In this document: positions 1 to 7,304 of the stretch, piece after piece
How the letters are laid out: every line of letters starts with the position of its first letter
Position numbering within the stretch: position 1 is the first letter of the stretch
Assembly (NCBI GenBank): GCA_900547195.1
Contig: URFQ01000037.1
Location: forward strand, 1-24,166
Source of the DNA: an uncultured Butyricicoccus sp.
Lineage (GTDB): Bacteria; Bacillota; Clostridia; Oscillospirales; Butyricicoccaceae
Length of the DNA stretch: 24,166 nt
Reading direction: 5' to 3'
Position numbers and translations under genes: made by a program
Notes under the pieces: model-generated
What the model saw: only the letters and a program-made list of their open reading frames with translations
Told to the model about the DNA's origin: nothing
Databases searched by the model: none

Positions 1-3
1 CTG

Positions 4-576
4 TCAATCTGTAAAAATAATTTTGCCGTCATGCATTTCCTGAATGATCGCGAGCGACTCCACCCGTACGCCGCTGTCGCGTACCAGCTTACCGCCTACG
101 TCAAAGCCTTTTTCAATGCAGATTCCCGCGCCGGCGATGCTCGCGCCCGACTGCTTGACCAATTCAATGAGGCCGAGCAGCGCACTGCCTTTGGCCAGGA
201 AGTCGTCGATCAGCAGCACACGATCGTCTGGCCCGAGAAAGCTCTGAGACACAATCACATCATATTCGCGCTGATGGGTGAACGACGTGACCTTGCTGGT
301 GTATACCGCGCCGTCGATGTTGCGCGACTGGGTCTTCTTTGCAAAGACCACCGGCACGCCGAACTGCTGTGCAGTGATGCAGGCAATGCCGATGCCGGAC
401 GCCTCGATGGTCAGGATTTTGTTGACGCCTGCATCCCGGAAAAGACGGTGAAATTCCTTGCCCAGCTCACTAATGAGCGACACATCCATCTGATGGTTTA
501 AAAACGCGTCCACTTTGAGTACATCGCCGTCTTTTACGCGCCCACGTTCGGTAATTGCATCTTCTAAAAGCTTCAT
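4..576 (-). CDS. xpt: Xanthine phosphoribosyltransferase
   Basis: This cytoplasmic purine-salvage enzyme converts xanthine and PRPP to XMP. The 190-residue product matches the Xpt family in length and layout. It has the N-terminal VLKVDAFLNHQMD block (about residues 19-31), the xanthine-side segment VPVVFAKK (74-81) and the PRPP-binding loop LLIDDFLAKG (121-130). An in-frame ATG exists 7 codons upstream at 597, but a GGGGG-type Shine-Dalgarno lies between the two starts and family members begin at MKLLEDAI, so 576 is chosen. A good sigma-A promoter lies just upstream (622-650), so the gene is probably transcribed independently of cutC. The leader is too short for a purine riboswitch and none is seen. 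Identification is by family knowledge and is strong. Confidence 0.95.
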   Translation of the reverse strand: MKLLEDAITERGRVKDGDVLKVDAFLNHQMDVSLISELGKEFHRLFRDAGVNKILTIEASGIGIACITAQQFGVPVVFAKKTQSRNIDGAVYTSKVTSFTHQREYDVIVSQSFLGPDDRVLLIDDFLAKGSALLGLIELVKQSGASIAGAGICIEKGFDVGGKLVRDSGVRVESLAIIQEMHDGKIIFTD

Positions 577-621
577 TTGTGCTTTTGCCCCCTGCATTCG
601 TCAAAAATCGATATTTTATTT

Positions 622-650
622 ATTATAGCATTTGCAAAGACGTTTGACAA
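622..650 (-). promoter_or_regulatory. Sigma-A promoter of xpt
   Basis: On the minus strand, TTGTCA (645-650) and a perfect TATAAT (622-627) are separated by 17 nt, about 45 nt before the xpt start. It lies between the end of cutC and xpt. Confidence 0.8.
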
Positions 651-690
651 TGCGGGACGAAATATTTCTTTGTCCGCGAGGGATGGAAAT

Positions 691-1434
691 TCAGGCGGTT
701 TCGAGCACGGTGCGCGCTGCGCGCACGAAGGCTTCGTCTGTCTGCCAGATTTCGTATTCGCTGATGCCGGGCAGACCCATGAATACCGCAGGATTGCGGT
801 AGCGCATATTGCTCTGCCGCACGGTCTTGCCGGACATATGGAAGCTGGTAAGAGGGGTTTCGCGCAGAAGCATGCGGATGGCCTCTGCGTGGATGCCTGC
901 TCCTGCGAGGATTTCGATGCCGTCTGCGTGCTTGTGCAGGGCAGTCAGCAGGGCGGCGCCCTCAACGGCGCGGCCTTTGCCGCCTGAGGTCAGGATGGTG
1001 GATACGCCGAGCGCCTTGGCCTGTGCGAGCGCAGCCATTGGATCGGCGCACAGGTCGAATGCGCGATGCAGTGTCACTGGCAGGCCGTCCGCCGCGTCCA
1101 TCAGCAGAGCCATGGCGTCCATGTCAAGCGCCCCGCCGGCAGTTAAGCATCCAATAACTATGCCGTCCGCGCCCTGTGCGCGGAACATGCGTATTTCGTC
1201 GCGCAGAATGGCCAGTTCGTCCGGATCATACAGAAAATCGCCAAAGCGGGGCCGCAGCAGAACACGGGTCGGCAGCGCGGCAGCTTCGCGCACCCGTGCA
1301 AAAAGCGCCGGGCTGGGCGAGGTGCCGCCGATGACCAGATTGGCGCAGAGTTCCAGCCGGGTTGCGCCGCCCGCTTTTGCTGCACAGGCGGAAGCGACGC
1401 TGTCCACACAACACTCCAACGTAAAATTTTTCAT
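691..1434 (-). CDS. cutC: CutC family protein (copper homeostasis protein CutC)
   Basis: A 247-residue TIM-barrel protein of the CutC family. The N-terminus LECCVDSVASACAAKAGGA followed by RLELC and the GGTSPSP segment is diagnostic, and internal barrel motifs such as VTLHRAFD, ILTSGGKG and ILAGAGI agree. The family was named for copper tolerance in E. coli, but its biochemical role is unsettled, so the name should be read as a family label. The start is supported by CAGGAGC upstream on the minus strand. The gene is divergent from the symporter at 1606; a possible TATACT -10 lies at 1466-1471 with only a weak -35. Downstream is xpt, which has its own promoter. Confidence 0.9.
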   Translation of the reverse strand: MKNFTLECCVDSVASACAAKAGGATRLELCANLVIGGTSPSPALFARVREAAALPTRVLLRPRFGDFLYDPDELAILRDEIRMFRAQGADGIVIGCLTAGGALDMDAMALLMDAADGLPVTLHRAFDLCADPMAALAQAKALGVSTILTSGGKGRAVEGAALLTALHKHADGIEILAGAGIHAEAIRMLLRETPLTSFHMSGKTVRQSNMRYRNPAVFMGLPGISEYEIWQTDEAFVRAARTVLETA

Positions 1435-1538
1435 AAAAAACGCTCCTGTCGTTCATGATAGAATCAGTATATCAGGTTTGCAGGTGTATGCATATACCAT
1501 GTTTATTTTGTGCGTTTCGCCAAAATAAGAAAAGCGTG

Positions 1539-1567
1539 TATACAGTCGATAAAAAGTATGGTATGAT
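1539..1567 (+). promoter_or_regulatory. Probable promoter of the AGCS symporter
   Basis: TATACA (1539-1544), a 17-nt spacer and TATGAT (1562-1567) lie 38 nt before the start at 1606. The -35 matches consensus at four of six positions. Confidence 0.5.
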
Positions 1568-1605
1568 TAATTTTAACTGTATAAAGGGAATAAGGTGAGA
1601 AAGAA

Positions 1606-2997
1606 ATGTTTGAAACCATTGAAAAAGTGAACGGCGCGGTGAACAGCTTTGTATGGGGAATCCCGGCCATGATCTGCATCATCGGCGTGGGTCTGCTACT
1701 CAGTTTCCGCACACGGTTCATCCAGTTTCGCAAATTCGGATATACATTCAAAGTGACGGTTGGCCGCCTGTTCCACAAGAAGGAAGCGGCAGATGGCGCG
1801 ATTACACCGTTTCAAGCGGTGTGCACCGCACTGGCGGCAACCGTTGGCACAGGCAATATTGCCGGCGTCGCCGGGGCGATTGCCATCGGTGGGCCGGGCG
1901 CCGTGTTCTGGATGTGGATTAGTGCGTTGCTGGGTATGTGCACCAAGTTTTCCGAGGTCACGCTGGCCGTGCATTTTCGTGAAAAAAATAAGGAAGGCGA
2001 CTGGGTTGGCGGCCCGATGTACTATATTAAAAACGGGTTGTCGAAAAATTGGCAGTGGCTTGCGGCCGTATTCTCCGTTCTCGGCATTCTGACGGTGTTT
2101 GGCACCGGGAACGCGACGCAGGTTAATACCATCACAGCCGCAATTGATTCGGCGCTTCTGAATTACAATGTAATTGATGCCGGACAGGTGGCCGGCGTAA
2201 ATCTGGGCATTGGAATTGCCATTGCCGCGCTGGTTGCGCTGGTGCTGCTCGGCGGCATCAAGCGCATTGGTCGCGTAACCGAAAAACTTGTGCCATTTAT
2301 GGCGCTGCTGTATATTATCCTGGCGCTTGGCGTGATTGTCCTGAATCTGGATCGTGTACCTGGTGTATTCCATTCCATTTTTGAAGGCGCGTTTTCACCG
2401 TCGTCTGTGACCGGCGGCGTGGTCGGCAGCATGTTTCTGAGCGTCAAAAAAGGCGTGTCGCGCGGGATTTTTTCCAACGAAGCTGGCCTTGGTACCGGAT
2501 CGATCGCGCATGCGTCGGCCGATACGAGCGACCCGATCAAACAGGGCTTTTTCGGCATCTTCGAGGTGTTTGCAGACACGATTGTGATTTGTACAATGAC
2601 AGCCATGATTATCCTGTGCAGCGGTGTGCCGGTCAGCTTCGGGGAAGATGCAGGCGCGGCGCTGACCATCAGCGGCTTTACCGCGACCTACGGCAACTGG
2701 GTATCAATTTTTACGGCGGTCGCCATGTGCTGCTTTGCGTTCTCGACCATCATCGGCTGGGGACTGTACGGCACACGCTGCATCGAGTTCCTGTTTGGCA
2801 GCAAGGTGAACCGCCCGTTCATGCTGGTATATGCTCTGGTTGCCATTCTGGGTGCGACCGTGGATCTCGGCCTATTGTGGAGTATTGCGGAGACATTCAA
2901 TGGCCTGATGGCAATTCCAAACCTGATTGCGTTGTTCCTGTTGTCCGGCACGGTGGTGAAACTAGTGCGCGGCCATTTTGGCGGCAAGCTCGGTTAA
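1606..2997 (+). CDS. Sodium:alanine/glycine symporter, AGCS family
   Basis: A 463-residue polytopic membrane protein with about ten hydrophobic helices. The family hallmark GTGNIAGVAGAIAIGGPGAV (81-100) is present, as are GGPMYYI (135-141) and the later SNEAGLGTGSIAHASA block. AGCS carriers import alanine or glycine with Na+ (or H+), and the exact substrate cannot be read here. The start is preceded by AAGGTGAG. The gene stands alone and divergent from cutC, and it ends at a bidirectional terminator shared with trmO. Length and motifs are normal for the family. Confidence 0.93.
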   Translation: MFETIEKVNGAVNSFVWGIPAMICIIGVGLLLSFRTRFIQFRKFGYTFKVTVGRLFHKKEAADGAITPFQAVCTALAATVGTGNIAGVAGAIAIGGPGAVFWMWISALLGMCTKFSEVTLAVHFREKNKEGDWVGGPMYYIKNGLSKNWQWLAAVFSVLGILTVFGTGNATQVNTITAAIDSALLNYNVIDAGQVAGVNLGIGIAIAALVALVLLGGIKRIGRVTEKLVPFMALLYIILALGVIVLNLDRVPGVFHSIFEGAFSPSSVTGGVVGSMFLSVKKGVSRGIFSNEAGLGTGSIAHASADTSDPIKQGFFGIFEVFADTIVICTMTAMIILCSGVPVSFGEDAGAALTISGFTATYGNWVSIFTAVAMCCFAFSTIIGWGLYGTRCIEFLFGSKVNRPFMLVYALVAILGATVDLGLLWSIAETFNGLMAIPNLIALFLLSGTVVKLVRGHFGGKLG

Positions 2998-3000
2998 AAC

Positions 3001-3034
3001 AAAATGCCTGTTTCAGAAGAGACAGGCATTTTTC
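3001..3034. terminator. Bidirectional terminator between symporter and trmO
   Basis: ATGCCTGT (3004-3011) pairs with ACAGGCAT (3022-3029), flanked by A4 on the left and T5 on the right. It can stop both the symporter transcript and the convergent trmO transcript. Confidence 0.85.
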
Positions 3035-3035
3035 A

Positions 3036-3734
3036 TTAAGCTTTTTTGCGGGGCTGAATCTGGCACACAGTCAGGGTCGTGTCTTTTACCCGAAAGCCGA
3101 TTTCCAGATCAGCAAATTCCAGATAGTATATCCGCTCCGGATCATTCTGATAGGACGGGCGCGGATCGTGCGCCAGTGTACCTATCAAGCCATTACGCAA
3201 GGGCAGAGGGACTTGCGCGAGCAGGCCCGGCGGGAAATCGACGGTGAGCGCATAGTCCTGCGTCTGCGCGGTAAAGCCGTGCTTGGCGTCCGGATGGCTG
3301 TCCGCAAAAGGGATATAGGGCTTAATATCATAAATTGGTGTGCCATCCATGAGATCCGCACCGGACACATGAAGCACCGGCCCGTCTGGTGTGTGGTGGT
3401 CGATCCCATTGAGTTTGACGCATGACAGTCCAAGTGCATTTGGACGGAATGGCGAACGGGTGGCAAATACCCCCATGCGTGTATTGCCGCCCAAGCGCGG
3501 CGGGCGCACGGTGGGCGACCAAGTCTTACGCACGGACTCGGAAAATTCCCAGATGAGCCATAGATGGGAAAAATCCTCCATGCCGCGTAGCGCATCCACA
3601 TTGCGGTAGGCGGGCGTAAAGACAATGGTGGCCTTTAGCGCATCGACAATGCCGCTCTGCCGCGGGATGCCGAACTTGGTCGGGAAGTCGGTGTGAATGT
3701 GTGCAATTGTTTTTAACGTAAGTTCAGTTTCCAT
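3036..3734 (-). CDS. trmO: tRNA (N6-threonylcarbamoyladenosine(37)-N6)-methyltransferase TrmO
   Basis: TrmO (formerly TsaA/YaeB) uses S-adenosylmethionine to methylate t6A37 in threonine tRNA. The 232-residue protein shows the family blocks FPTKFGIPRQSG (17-28), MEDFSHLWLIWEF (52-64), GVFATRSPFRPNALGLS (88-104) and DLMDGTPIYDIKPYIP (127-142), followed by the C-terminal domain. The Shine-Dalgarno before the start is weak (GAG, 6 nt away), and the preceding stop codon is only 7 nt upstream. Translation is therefore probably coupled to the upstream gene. That gene is now the element recombinase but was apparently rlmD before integration, giving an ancestral rlmD-trmO operon. No promoter is visible directly upstream. 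Confidence 0.92.
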   Translation of the reverse strand: METELTLKTIAHIHTDFPTKFGIPRQSGIVDALKATIVFTPAYRNVDALRGMEDFSHLWLIWEFSESVRKTWSPTVRPPRLGGNTRMGVFATRSPFRPNALGLSCVKLNGIDHHTPDGPVLHVSGADLMDGTPIYDIKPYIPFADSHPDAKHGFTAQTQDYALTVDFPPGLLAQVPLPLRNGLIGTLAHDPRPSYQNDPERIYYLEFADLEIGFRVKDTTLTVCQIQPRKKA

Positions 3735-3741
3735 AAATTTC

Positions 3742-5439
3742 TCAATTTCCGACAGGGGATTTCATGCGTTCTAAAAGGCAAACAGTCTCGACGGCTGTTT
3801 CAGTTTCCAAGGGAAGTTCTTTCACTTCCTCGCCATCAACAGACACAGGGAAATTGAACACAATCTTTTTTATCCAGCTACCGTCTTTTCTCTTTTCCGG
3901 GAACATCTCAATTCGCTCAATAAAGGCTTTCATAAACTCTTTCTGTTCCGCTTCCGTAGCGGAATGGTAGACCTCATCAAATGCCAATAAGAGCCGATAA
4001 ATATTGTCGCCGGAAATCTTCTCCTGCTGGATACGGTGGATATGACTTTGCAATTCACCCATCTGAACTTCGATTTCCCCTATGATATCATATTGCTCAT
4101 CATAGCGACGCTGCAAATCCAAAATTTTTCTGTCATAGTGAGCATCGTTGATATCCAAGGTATTCATCTGACGCTCCAAGCGGCTTTTCGTTCCAAAGGC
4201 TTGCTTTAACTGCCCTTGCAGAACTGTAATCTGCTTCTCCATATCCTCTGTATCAACAGCCGACCCAATTTTAACTTTGATTGCTTCTATAAACCGGGGA
4301 TTATTGACCATAGCAGAAATAACTTTAGCCACAAATTTATTGATTTCTGTCTGCTCGATATTTAGACGGAAACGGCATTCGTGTCCAGTAGGTGTAACCG
4401 TGTTTTTGCAGTAATAATAATATCTCGTTTTCTTGTCCTTGCTGTGTGCTTTGGCAATATTACCGTACATACTCTTGCCACAGCATGGACACTTCAAGAT
4501 GCCAGACAGAATGTGTGCGTGGTCTGAATCGTTGACCTTTTCCCGCCTAAAAGAATTGAGCTTGCGTTTTTCTTGTGCCAGATACCAATCTTCCTCGGAA
4601 ATGATTGCTTCATGCTGACCTTTGTAAATAGGGAACTCTGATTGCTCAACCACGTGCATCTCATTTCTTGTACCCTGTTTCTTCTCAGTTCTCCGTCTGC
4701 CATAAGCGATTTTACCCATATAAACAGGATTGTCAAGCACGTCCTGCACAAAGTTTCTTGAGAATCCGGGGATTGTATTGTTCTGCCGTCGCTTCTTTAC
4801 AAATCCGCTTCGGTTGAGATATTTTGCGACCCCGGCAACACCCTCGTTCGTGTGGATGTAGCGATTATAAATGCCACGGATTACCTCAACCTCATCGTCT
4901 GCTATGACCAGATTTCCATCGTCCAGCTTGTAACCGTATGGAGCAAAACCACCATTCCATTTGCCTTCCTTGGCCTTCTGTTCACAACCAGCCATTGTCT
5001 GAGTACGGATATTTTCACGCTCGATTTCTGCCACCGCAGACAGCACGGAGATCATCAGCTTTCCGGCATCCTTGGAACTGTCAATACCATCCTCAACGCA
5101 GATCAGATTCACTCCAAAATCCTGCATAAGCTGTAGGGAGTTCAGAACATCTGCTGCATTTCTGCCGAAACGGGAGAAATTGAATACAAGCACATAGGAA
5201 ACGCCGTCTTTTCCATCTTGAATATCGTTCAGCATCCGCTGGAACTCCTGCCGCCCTTGGATGTTCTTATCGGAAAAGCCCTCGTCAGAATACTCCCCCG
5301 CAACAATTATATCTTCATATGCCGCATACTTCCGCAGCTTGTCCCGCTGGGCATCCAGGCTATATCCGTCTACCTGTATAGAGGTGGACATTCTCGTATA
5401 GATATAGCATTTAAGTTGTTTCTTCTTCAGTGTCACCAC
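3742..5439 (-). CDS. Large serine recombinase (site-specific integrase of the element)
   Basis: A 565-residue large serine recombinase, the kind that integrates and excises mobile elements. The resolvase domain starts YIYTRMSTSIQ with catalytic Ser18; SRFGRN (89-94) supplies the active-site arginines. The recombinase domain follows (about 165-300), then a zinc ribbon (C317/C320 with C344/C355) and a coiled coil (about 395-470). The last 15 residues (ETVCLLERMKSPVGN) appear not to belong to the enzyme: from the GAGAC core at 3785-3789 outward they read as the displaced native end of host rlmD. It begins with GTG codons inside a strong AAGGAGG, so the exact start is uncertain by a few codons. 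The start overlaps the end of the upstream helix-turn-helix gene, so the two form an operon. Confidence 0.93.
   Translation of the reverse strand: MVTLKKKQLKCYIYTRMSTSIQVDGYSLDAQRDKLRKYAAYEDIIVAGEYSDEGFSDKNIQGRQEFQRMLNDIQDGKDGVSYVLVFNFSRFGRNAADVLNSLQLMQDFGVNLICVEDGIDSSKDAGKLMISVLSAVAEIERENIRTQTMAGCEQKAKEGKWNGGFAPYGYKLDDGNLVIADDEVEVIRGIYNRYIHTNEGVAGVAKYLNRSGFVKKRRQNNTIPGFSRNFVQDVLDNPVYMGKIAYGRRRTEKKQGTRNEMHVVEQSEFPIYKGQHEAIISEEDWYLAQEKRKLNSFRREKVNDSDHAHILSGILKCPCCGKSMYGNIAKAHSKDKKTRYYYYCKNTVTPTGHECRFRLNIEQTEINKFVAKVISAMVNNPRFIEAIKVKIGSAVDTEDMEKQITVLQGQLKQAFGTKSRLERQMNTLDINDAHYDRKILDLQRRYDEQYDIIGEIEVQMGELQSHIHRIQQEKISGDNIYRLLLAFDEVYHSATEAEQKEFMKAFIERIEMFPEKRKDGSWIKKIVFNFPVSVDGEEVKELPLETETAVETVCLLERMKSPVGN
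3781..3792. repeat. Putative left attachment junction (attL) of the element
   Basis: AACAGTCTCGAC here and AACCGTCTCCAC at 10001-10012 match at 10 of 12 positions, with the identical core GTCTC (3785-3789 and 10005-10009). On the coding strand both are GAG AC(N) GTT, reading E-T-V in frame in the recombinase and in rlmD. Sequence left of the core is host rlmD 3' end followed by trmO. The core assignment is inference; a crossover at a 2-bp step inside GTCTC is typical for serine integrases. Confidence 0.7.
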
Positions 5440-5641
5440 CTCCTTCGTCTATTTCTTTTACCATCAATCCTTCGTTGCGGATATAATACTCCAAAAGCCA
5501 AAGCACATAGTCCGGTGCATGGCGGTTATCCAATTCCCACTCGGTCATTGTTCGGTAAGGGATATGAACAAGTTTGCAGAAGTCCTTTCTGTTCATCCCT
5601 GTACTTTCCCGCAACTTTATAATTCTGCTTTTACAATCCAT
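5411..5641 (-). CDS. Small helix-turn-helix (XRE-like) regulator of the element
   Basis: A 76-residue basic-to-acidic protein with a Cro/CI-type helix-turn-helix at about residues 5-55. SRIIKLRESTGMNRKDF is helix 1-2, and the turn and recognition helix run through HIPYRTMTEWE. The C-terminus is acidic (EGGGDTEEETT). The start at 5641 is chosen because GGAG lies 8 nt upstream; an alternative ATG at 5671 has no such site. It overlaps the recombinase start by about 29 nt and is the first gene behind the promoter at 5683-5711. That promoter is bracketed by inverted repeats, which suggests autoregulation or an excisionase/repressor role. The function is inferred from fold and position only. Confidence 0.75.
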   Translation of the reverse strand: MDCKSRIIKLRESTGMNRKDFCKLVHIPYRTMTEWELDNRHAPDYVLWLLEYYIRNEGLMVKEIDEGGGDTEEETT

Positions 5642-5666
5642 TCGCATTTCTCCATGAAACAAAAAA

Positions 5667-5717
5667 TACACGTTGCGTAATCATTATAGCACAGCTACCA
5701 TGAATACGCAACGTGTA
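5667..5717 (-). promoter_or_regulatory. Promoter bracketed by perfect 13-bp inverted repeats (putative operator)
   Basis: TACACGTTGCGTA (5667-5679) and TACGCAACGTGTA (5705-5717) are perfect inverted copies 25 nt apart. On the minus strand the -35 TTGCGT (5706-5711) lies inside one arm. The -10 TATAAT (5683-5688) follows after 17 nt, and the other arm covers the start region. A dimeric regulator binding both arms would occlude the promoter of the helix-turn-helix and recombinase genes, and now also of trmO. Confidence 0.75.
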
Positions 5718-5729
5718 AATTGTAAATAT

Positions 5730-5855
5730 TTACGCAGCCTTATCTGTCAAAGGCTGCGTTGATTTATCTCCCGCAGAACACTTCGCCTTTTGCGAAGTAT
5801 CCTGCTCTAATTTATCCAAAACCTGATGTCCGTATTTCTGGAGCATCCGGCTCAT
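5730..5855 (-). pseudogene. 41-codon remnant reading frame upstream of the element promoter
   Basis: The frame reads MSRMLQKYGHQVLDKLEQ and ends QPLTDKAA. It has no Shine-Dalgarno site, and an in-frame TAG lies three codons upstream. It therefore looks like the 3' end of a longer lost gene rather than a functional gene; the parent family is not recognised. A 9-bp stem (ACGCAGCCT at 5732-5740 with AGGCTGCGT at 5751-5759) overlaps its end, and a second hairpin (ACTTCGC/GCGAAGT) lies inside it. Confidence 0.4.
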
Positions 5856-6010
5856 GGACCTATACTAAAATGGTGGTATTGAGAAGAACACTATGAATTG
5901 TGTCCACGGATAAAGTCAGCAAAAGTAAAAACCATTAGTAGCTTTGATTACTTTGCGGATGGTGTACCGGCGGAATATCCCCAAATTTCTCGTTTCAATT
6001 ATTAAGCAAA
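5856..6010. other. Non-coding stretch of the element
   Basis: No credible gene, RNA or repeat is seen here. Short open stretches exist in several frames but lack ribosome binding sites and are interrupted by stops. It is probably decayed element DNA left by deletion of the transfer region. Confidence 0.4.
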
Positions 6011-6011
6011 T

Positions 6012-6056
6012 GAAAAAGCCACTACTGCTACTTCAACCTGCGCAACAGTCGTGGCT
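6012..6056 (-). terminator. Terminator of the lipoprotein transcript
   Basis: On the minus strand, AGCCACGACTG (6046-6056) pairs with CAGTAGTGGCT (6017-6027) with one mismatch across an 18-nt loop, followed by TTTTT (6012-6016). It closes the unit containing the lipoprotein and the small interrupted frame. Confidence 0.6.
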
Positions 6057-6068
6057 CTTAACTTTTTG

Positions 6069-6191
6069 TTAAGTTTTTTGCTCTGAGATTAACATCTGCT
6101 CGATTGTACTTTGACTACTTCATAATGAAATCATAGTTTTGTTTGTATAACCTTCTACAAAAAATTGTATTACCAATTCTTTATCACTCAT
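6069..6191 (-). pseudogene. Small reading frame interrupted by one TGA
   Basis: Downstream of the lipoprotein, GAGGCGG precedes an ATG at 6191 by 7 nt. The frame reads 23 codons (MSDKELVIQFFVEGYTNKTM then ISL) to a TGA at 6120-6122. It continues in the same frame for 16 more codons (SSQSTIEQMLISEQKT) to a TAA at 6069-6071. Continuity on both sides of the TGA suggests a roughly 40-residue gene with a nonsense mutation. It could also be a genuine 23-residue peptide. The family is not recognised. Confidence 0.4.
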
Positions 6192-6249
6192 TTAGCATCC
6201 GCCTCAATCAAGGGAAATACGACGATTACCAGTATTTTCTGTCATAAAA

Positions 6250-7086
6250 CTATTTTACGAATTTAGTAGTTTTTGAACAAATGACAAAACCATTTGCATT
6301 ATTTTCCGGTGAAATACTAAAGGTTACCGTACCCACATTACTCTCTCCCATAAAATCAACCGTATATTTTACAATAGTATTTGTACTATTTTCCTTATCA
6401 GCAACACACTCTGAAAATGTATATTGATAATCTGGCAGACCGGAAACACCAATATAGTAATAACCATCTTTATAGTAAAAAGCAGTCTGACCTTTCTCCA
6501 TGTCCTCAAAAGAAGGCTTTAAATCCGGCAGTTCAACACCAAAAACCAATTTTGCATGTTCCTGTGCCTCCTGCAGGCTTACTTTTATAACAGTTTCCTT
6601 AAATCCCAAATTTTCACGGTATACCTGCTCCGTTGCTGCATTTTCTGATGTTGTACCGGTATAAGAGTTGAACAGGAAATCACGCCAAAATTTTTCGTCC
6701 ATTGTTGTTCCGGAATTGAAATCATTTAGTTCGTTACACATCAGCGTCAAAAATGCTTTTCCTTTACCAGTAAGTGTAACAGAGGTTTTCGCCTGTGGTT
6801 GTGATGCGGGTCCGCTTTGTATGGTTGGCTTCTTTGTTTCCGACCCAACAGTATTCACTGTATCCTTTTTGACCGAAGCTGCTGTTTCTGTATTATTTGA
6901 TGTACTATCTGTATTTACTTGCTCCGAGTGCCCTGTTTTCTGATGTTCGGACAGTTCTTCTTCATAACCTGCTGTACCTGTATTATCCTGTCCTGCCAGA
7001 CCATTTCCACAACCTAATAATGACACCATCATGATCAATCCCACGGATAAGAAAGCTCTTTTTACACCAATTACTCTCTTTAACAT
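6250..7086 (-). CDS. Putative lipoprotein of unknown function
   Basis: A 278-residue exported protein. The signal peptide (basic MLKRVIGVKR, hydrophobic core 11-24) ends in the lipobox LLGC with Cys26 as the predicted lipid-modified residue. Residues 27-105 are a Ser/Thr/Asn/Lys-rich low-complexity linker typical of surface lipoproteins. Residues 106-278 form a globular part with many aromatic residues (for example FYYKDGYYYIGVSG) that I do not recognise as a known family. The start at 7086 is chosen because AAAGGAAG lies 9-10 nt upstream and the signal peptide begins there, although the frame is open to 7209. It is divergent from the two-component genes and shares their regulatory region, so it may be their target or an accessory sensor. 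That link is inference. Confidence 0.75.
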   Translation of the reverse strand: MLKRVIGVKRAFLSVGLIMMVSLLGCGNGLAGQDNTGTAGYEEELSEHQKTGHSEQVNTDSTSNNTETAASVKKDTVNTVGSETKKPTIQSGPASQPQAKTSVTLTGKGKAFLTLMCNELNDFNSGTTMDEKFWRDFLFNSYTGTTSENAATEQVYRENLGFKETVIKVSLQEAQEHAKLVFGVELPDLKPSFEDMEKGQTAFYYKDGYYYIGVSGLPDYQYTFSECVADKENSTNTIVKYTVDFMGESNVGTVTFSISPENNANGFVICSKTTKFVK

Positions 7087-7132
7087 TATTTTCTTCTTCC
7101 TTTCAAATTTTTTGTAGTACAATACCATTTCT

Positions 7133-7160
7133 ATTATCCTTTTATCTGCTATAATTGCAA
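7133..7160 (-). promoter_or_regulatory. Probable promoter of the lipoprotein gene
   Basis: On the minus strand, TTGCAA (7155-7160), a 16-nt spacer and GATAAT (7133-7138) lie about 47 nt upstream of the start. Confidence 0.5.
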
Positions 7161-7177
7161 TGGGTTTTGCATGGAAC

Positions 7178-7232
7178 GACATTTTCTGCCCTTTTTTGGG
7201 CAAGCTCATCCCAAAACAAACAAAAAAATGTC
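7178..7232. promoter_or_regulatory. Nested inverted repeats in the divergent lipoprotein/response-regulator region
   Basis: GACATTTT (7178-7185) and its inverse AAAATGTC (7225-7232) enclose a perfect TGCCC-T6-GGGCA palindrome (7187-7202). The module lies just upstream of the predicted lipoprotein -35, the usual place for an activator, and between the divergent transcripts. It is a candidate operator for the adjacent LytTR regulator, though it does not obviously match the usual LytTR direct-repeat consensus. Confidence 0.4.
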
Positions 7233-7304
7233 TTTTCGTGCAGATTTTTATGTTTTCCCATCTTTTTGAGTTATACTGTAAGAAATACGTGTGAGGTGAA
7301 TGTA

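Noticed and set aside
577..621. Possible purine riboswitch before xpt
   Set aside because: The leader from the predicted start site to the gene is only about 40 nt and lacks the three-way-junction sequence blocks.
7087..7209. N-terminal extension of the lipoprotein to the ATG at 7209
   Set aside because: It would bury the signal peptide 41 residues inside the protein and include the predicted promoter. The start at 7086 has its own Shine-Dalgarno.
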